NCBI GenBank assembly: GCA_958444395.1
Contig: CAUCOL010000103.1
Coordinates: forward strand, 1 to 6,697
DNA: 6,697 nt
Reading direction: 5' to 3'
Source of the DNA: an uncultured Lachnospiraceae bacterium
Lineage (GTDB): Bacteria > Bacillota > Clostridia > Lachnospirales > Lachnospiraceae
Each line of letters starts with the position of its first letter. Position 1 is the first letter of the stretch. A program made the position numbers and the translations under genes. The notes beneath the pieces were generated by a model. It had not been told where the DNA came from. It worked only from the letters and a program-made list of their open reading frames with translations, and ran no database searches. This document shows positions 5,303 through 6,697 of this stretch, piece after piece.

Positions 5303-6484
5303 TTACACCATGATATCCATAGCAGGTGGCACAGCTGCTTCTGTGACCGTTCCCGCGACAGGTGCAGTGACAGCCGAAGAAGTCTCTGTATTCGCTGCCG
5401 GAGCGGCAGATGTATCTGTCGTGGCAGGCGTAGTATCCACTGTATTTCCATCTGTCGATATCCTGCCTGTCGTCCCTGTCAAAGCCGCTGAATGATTCTG
5501 CCGCATACGTTCAATCTGCTTTTTCAGATATTCCATGTCCGCATTCAACAGATCCGAGTTTTCCCGGCGGCGGTGTGCATTCTGCGCCTGATTACTGCTC
5601 TGCCGAAGCTGCTTCTTTAATAATTCCTGTTCCTTCTCCTGCAACGCTTTCTGTTTTTGACGTAACTGCTGCTGCAGCTGAAGCTGCTGCCGATCCGGCT
5701 GTGTGCTTCCCTCTGCCTGCGCACGCTGTCTTTGTACCTGTGCCGGTGCTGCCTGTGCACGGCTTTTCTTATGCTCTCCCTGGTGCTCTCTCTTCTGACG
5801 TCCCTCGATATCGGCATCTGTCTTTTCCTGCTGGGACTCCAGCTTTAGATTCTTCATCTTGCTTCTCGCTGTACGTACCATTTTGCGGGCATGCTGGATC
5901 GCCAGATTCAATTCGTCCGTATCATACTGCTTCGCAGCTGCTTTGCGACGCAGAGACGATAAGGTCGTATTGGCAGAAGATAAGGCATTTCCCGCCTGTG
6001 CTACTGTCTTGGCACGCATAATTGCTCCGGATACTTTTCTATAATTATAATTCAGTGCCCGTTTCGTCGTCTTTCTTTCTGTCCTGGAACGTTTGGCACT
6101 TTCCCGCATGCTTTTTAGCAGTTCTTCCATATACGCTATGCTGCCGGCTGCTCCATCGGCAGTCTCTCCCGCAGTCTCATCCGTCGATGCATCTGCTTCC
6201 GTCTCCTCGGTTGTCTCCGCATCGCTCCCTTCTGCGGAATAATACGCATCCCATCCTGCCTGCATATACCTTGCACGTCTCCTGGAGGTATCGTTGATCG
6301 CCACCTGCACACCATCATCTGCTGCGCTGTCACTGTAATTCTTTTTTATTTCCCGGTTTTCTACGTCGGCTCTGCTCCCAAATGGGCTGTTGTCTGCCGG
6401 CTCTGCTGTCCCTGTTCTCTTCTTTCCGTTTTCTGCCACTCCATTGACTGTATAACGAAAAGAGCCCGATAACCATTGACTCAT
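5303..6484 (-). CDS. Uncharacterised coiled-coil protein with basic conserved-looking core
   Basis: Protein of 393 aa with no signal peptide or membrane segment, so probably cytoplasmic. Regions in order: N-terminus starting MSQWLSGSFRYTVNG; an acidic Glu/Thr/Ala-rich stretch (about 84-113); a basic, helix-rich core (about 137-215) with LNYNYRKVSGAIMRAKT and ELNLAIQHARKMVRTA; a Gln/Lys/Arg-rich predicted coiled coil (about 225-330) with runs such as QLQLQQQLRQKQKALQEKEQ; and an Ala/Thr/Pro-rich low-complexity tail (331-393). The core resembles proteins of unknown function I associate with Lachnospiraceae; no enzyme motif is seen. The ATG at 6484 is chosen because AGGAGG (6492-6497) lies 7 nt upstream. 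A GTG at 6523 would begin almost at the predicted transcript start and upstream of that ribosome binding site. It is first of three same-strand genes and may be under sigma-D control, suggesting a motility-associated scaffold or adaptor (inference). Confidence 0.7.
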   Translation of the reverse strand: MSQWLSGSFRYTVNGVAENGKKRTGTAEPADNSPFGSRADVENREIKKNYSDSAADDGVQVAINDTSRRRARYMQAGWDAYYSAEGSDAETTEETEADASTDETAGETADGAAGSIAYMEELLKSMRESAKRSRTERKTTKRALNYNYRKVSGAIMRAKTVAQAGNALSSANTTLSSLRRKAAAKQYDTDELNLAIQHARKMVRTARSKMKNLKLESQQEKTDADIEGRQKREHQGEHKKSRAQAAPAQVQRQRAQAEGSTQPDRQQLQLQQQLRQKQKALQEKEQELLKKQLRQSSNQAQNAHRRRENSDLLNADMEYLKKQIERMRQNHSAALTGTTGRISTDGNTVDTTPATTDTSAAPAANTETSSAVTAPVAGTVTEAAVPPAMDIMV

Positions 6485-6491
6485 ACATACT

Positions 6492-6497
6492 CCTCCT
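6492..6497 (-). promoter_or_regulatory. Shine-Dalgarno AGGAGG deciding the start of the coiled-coil gene
   Basis: A perfect AGGAGG on the minus strand ends 7 nt before the ATG at 6484-6486 (read 6484-6482). This is optimal spacing and supports that start over the in-frame GTG 39 nt upstream. An ATG at 6488 is in another frame and too close. Confidence 0.85.
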
Positions 6498-6533
6498 TGA
6501 TCTGTTGCATGATTCGTTGTCACTATACTATGA

Positions 6534-6561
6534 TTATCGGACTATTTCCATTAAATATTTA
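6534..6561 (-). promoter_or_regulatory. Sigma-D/sigma-28 (flagellar) type promoter for the coiled-coil gene
   Basis: On the minus strand TAAA (6561-6558) is followed after 16 nt by TCCGATAA (6541-6534). The known consensus for FliA/SigD promoters is TAAA, 14-16 nt, GCCGATAA or CCGATAT, so the -10 element matches at 7 of 8 positions of the former. The predicted start near 6527 gives a 5' leader of about 43 nt with a perfect ribosome binding site. A weak sigma-A alternative, TGGAAA-17-TATAGT (6550-6522), overlaps it. Confidence 0.5.
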
Positions 6562-6697
6562 ACCCAAACCTTTCCTGCCACCAGCGACAGCTCCATTGAT
6601 ACGCAGATTTTGTTCCGTCGCACGAAACGGTCTACATAAGATAAAAGTAAAAAGCTGGGTATTTATTTTTTACAATTATTAAACCACCCACACCATC
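6562..6697. other. Right-edge non-coding region
   Basis: No gene is supported here. A minus-strand frame is open from the edge for about 21 codons and ends in TAG, but its composition is unremarkable and it may be chance. A short inverted repeat, CCGT and ACGG around CGCACGAA (about 6615-6630), has no U-tract on either side. No riboswitch core was recognised. Confidence 0.3.

Noticed and set aside
5575..6021. 148-codon plus-strand reading frame opposite the coiled-coil gene
   Set aside because: It is antisense to a gene with a strong ribosome binding site and its composition mirrors the low-complexity coding strand; no SD supports it.
6485..6523. GTG start giving 13 more residues on the coiled-coil protein
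   Set aside because: The perfect AGGAGG lies downstream of it, and the predicted sigma-D transcript would start only a few bases before it.
6562..6697. Cyclic-di-GMP riboswitch upstream of the possible motility gene
   Set aside because: The conserved core elements of that riboswitch class were not found, and much of the region lies upstream of the predicted transcript start.

Overview
The window looks like a chromosomal segment of a low-to-mid GC Gram-positive, most likely a gut Clostridia of the Lachnospiraceae type. This rests on a sucrose-class PTS permease with fused IIBCA domains, a BlaR1/M56-type membrane protein with a long extracytoplasmic tail, a YvyF-like zinc-ribbon protein and strong AGGAGG-type ribosome binding sites. 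The genus cannot be fixed from this sequence. All complete genes lie on the minus strand. A plus-strand reading frame at the left edge may be the tail of a convergent gene.

Left part (1-2362): a sucrose-type PTS transporter gene (scrA, 79-2013) with a well-formed control region. A TTTACA-17-TATAAT promoter (2334-2362) is followed by a LacI/CcpA-type operator just downstream of the predicted start site. A leader of about 310 nt follows, with a second operator copy 157 bp from the first and an imperfect dyad between them. This is the pattern of a sugar-induced or catabolite-repressed gene, possibly with looping between operators. No scrB, scrK or scrR is in view.

Middle (2347-2512): between scrA and the next gene are three head-to-tail 33-bp repeats. 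They are in frame with the end of the M56 gene, beyond its TGA stop. Read on the minus strand they encode an 11-residue repeat, and the differences between the first two copies are mostly synonymous. It is unclear whether this is a small 50-residue gene, a former or read-through extension, or a non-coding minisatellite.

Right part (2512-6561): three minus-strand genes in the order coiled-coil protein (5303-6484), YvyF-like zinc-ribbon/helix-turn-helix protein (4691-5107), M56 membrane protein (2512-4674). The last two are 16 nt apart and surely form an operon; a 195-nt gap with no visible terminator separates the first. The coiled-coil gene has a good match to a sigma-D/sigma-28 (flagellar) promoter, and the YvyF family is tied to flagellar operons, so a motility-linked regulon is a reasonable hypothesis. 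The M56 protein has lost the first His of its HExxH motif and probably a third zinc ligand. It is also paired with a zinc-ribbon/HTH protein rather than the usual BlaI-type repressor. This suggests a non-proteolytic membrane sensor or anchor, and is the most likely place in the window for an undescribed system.
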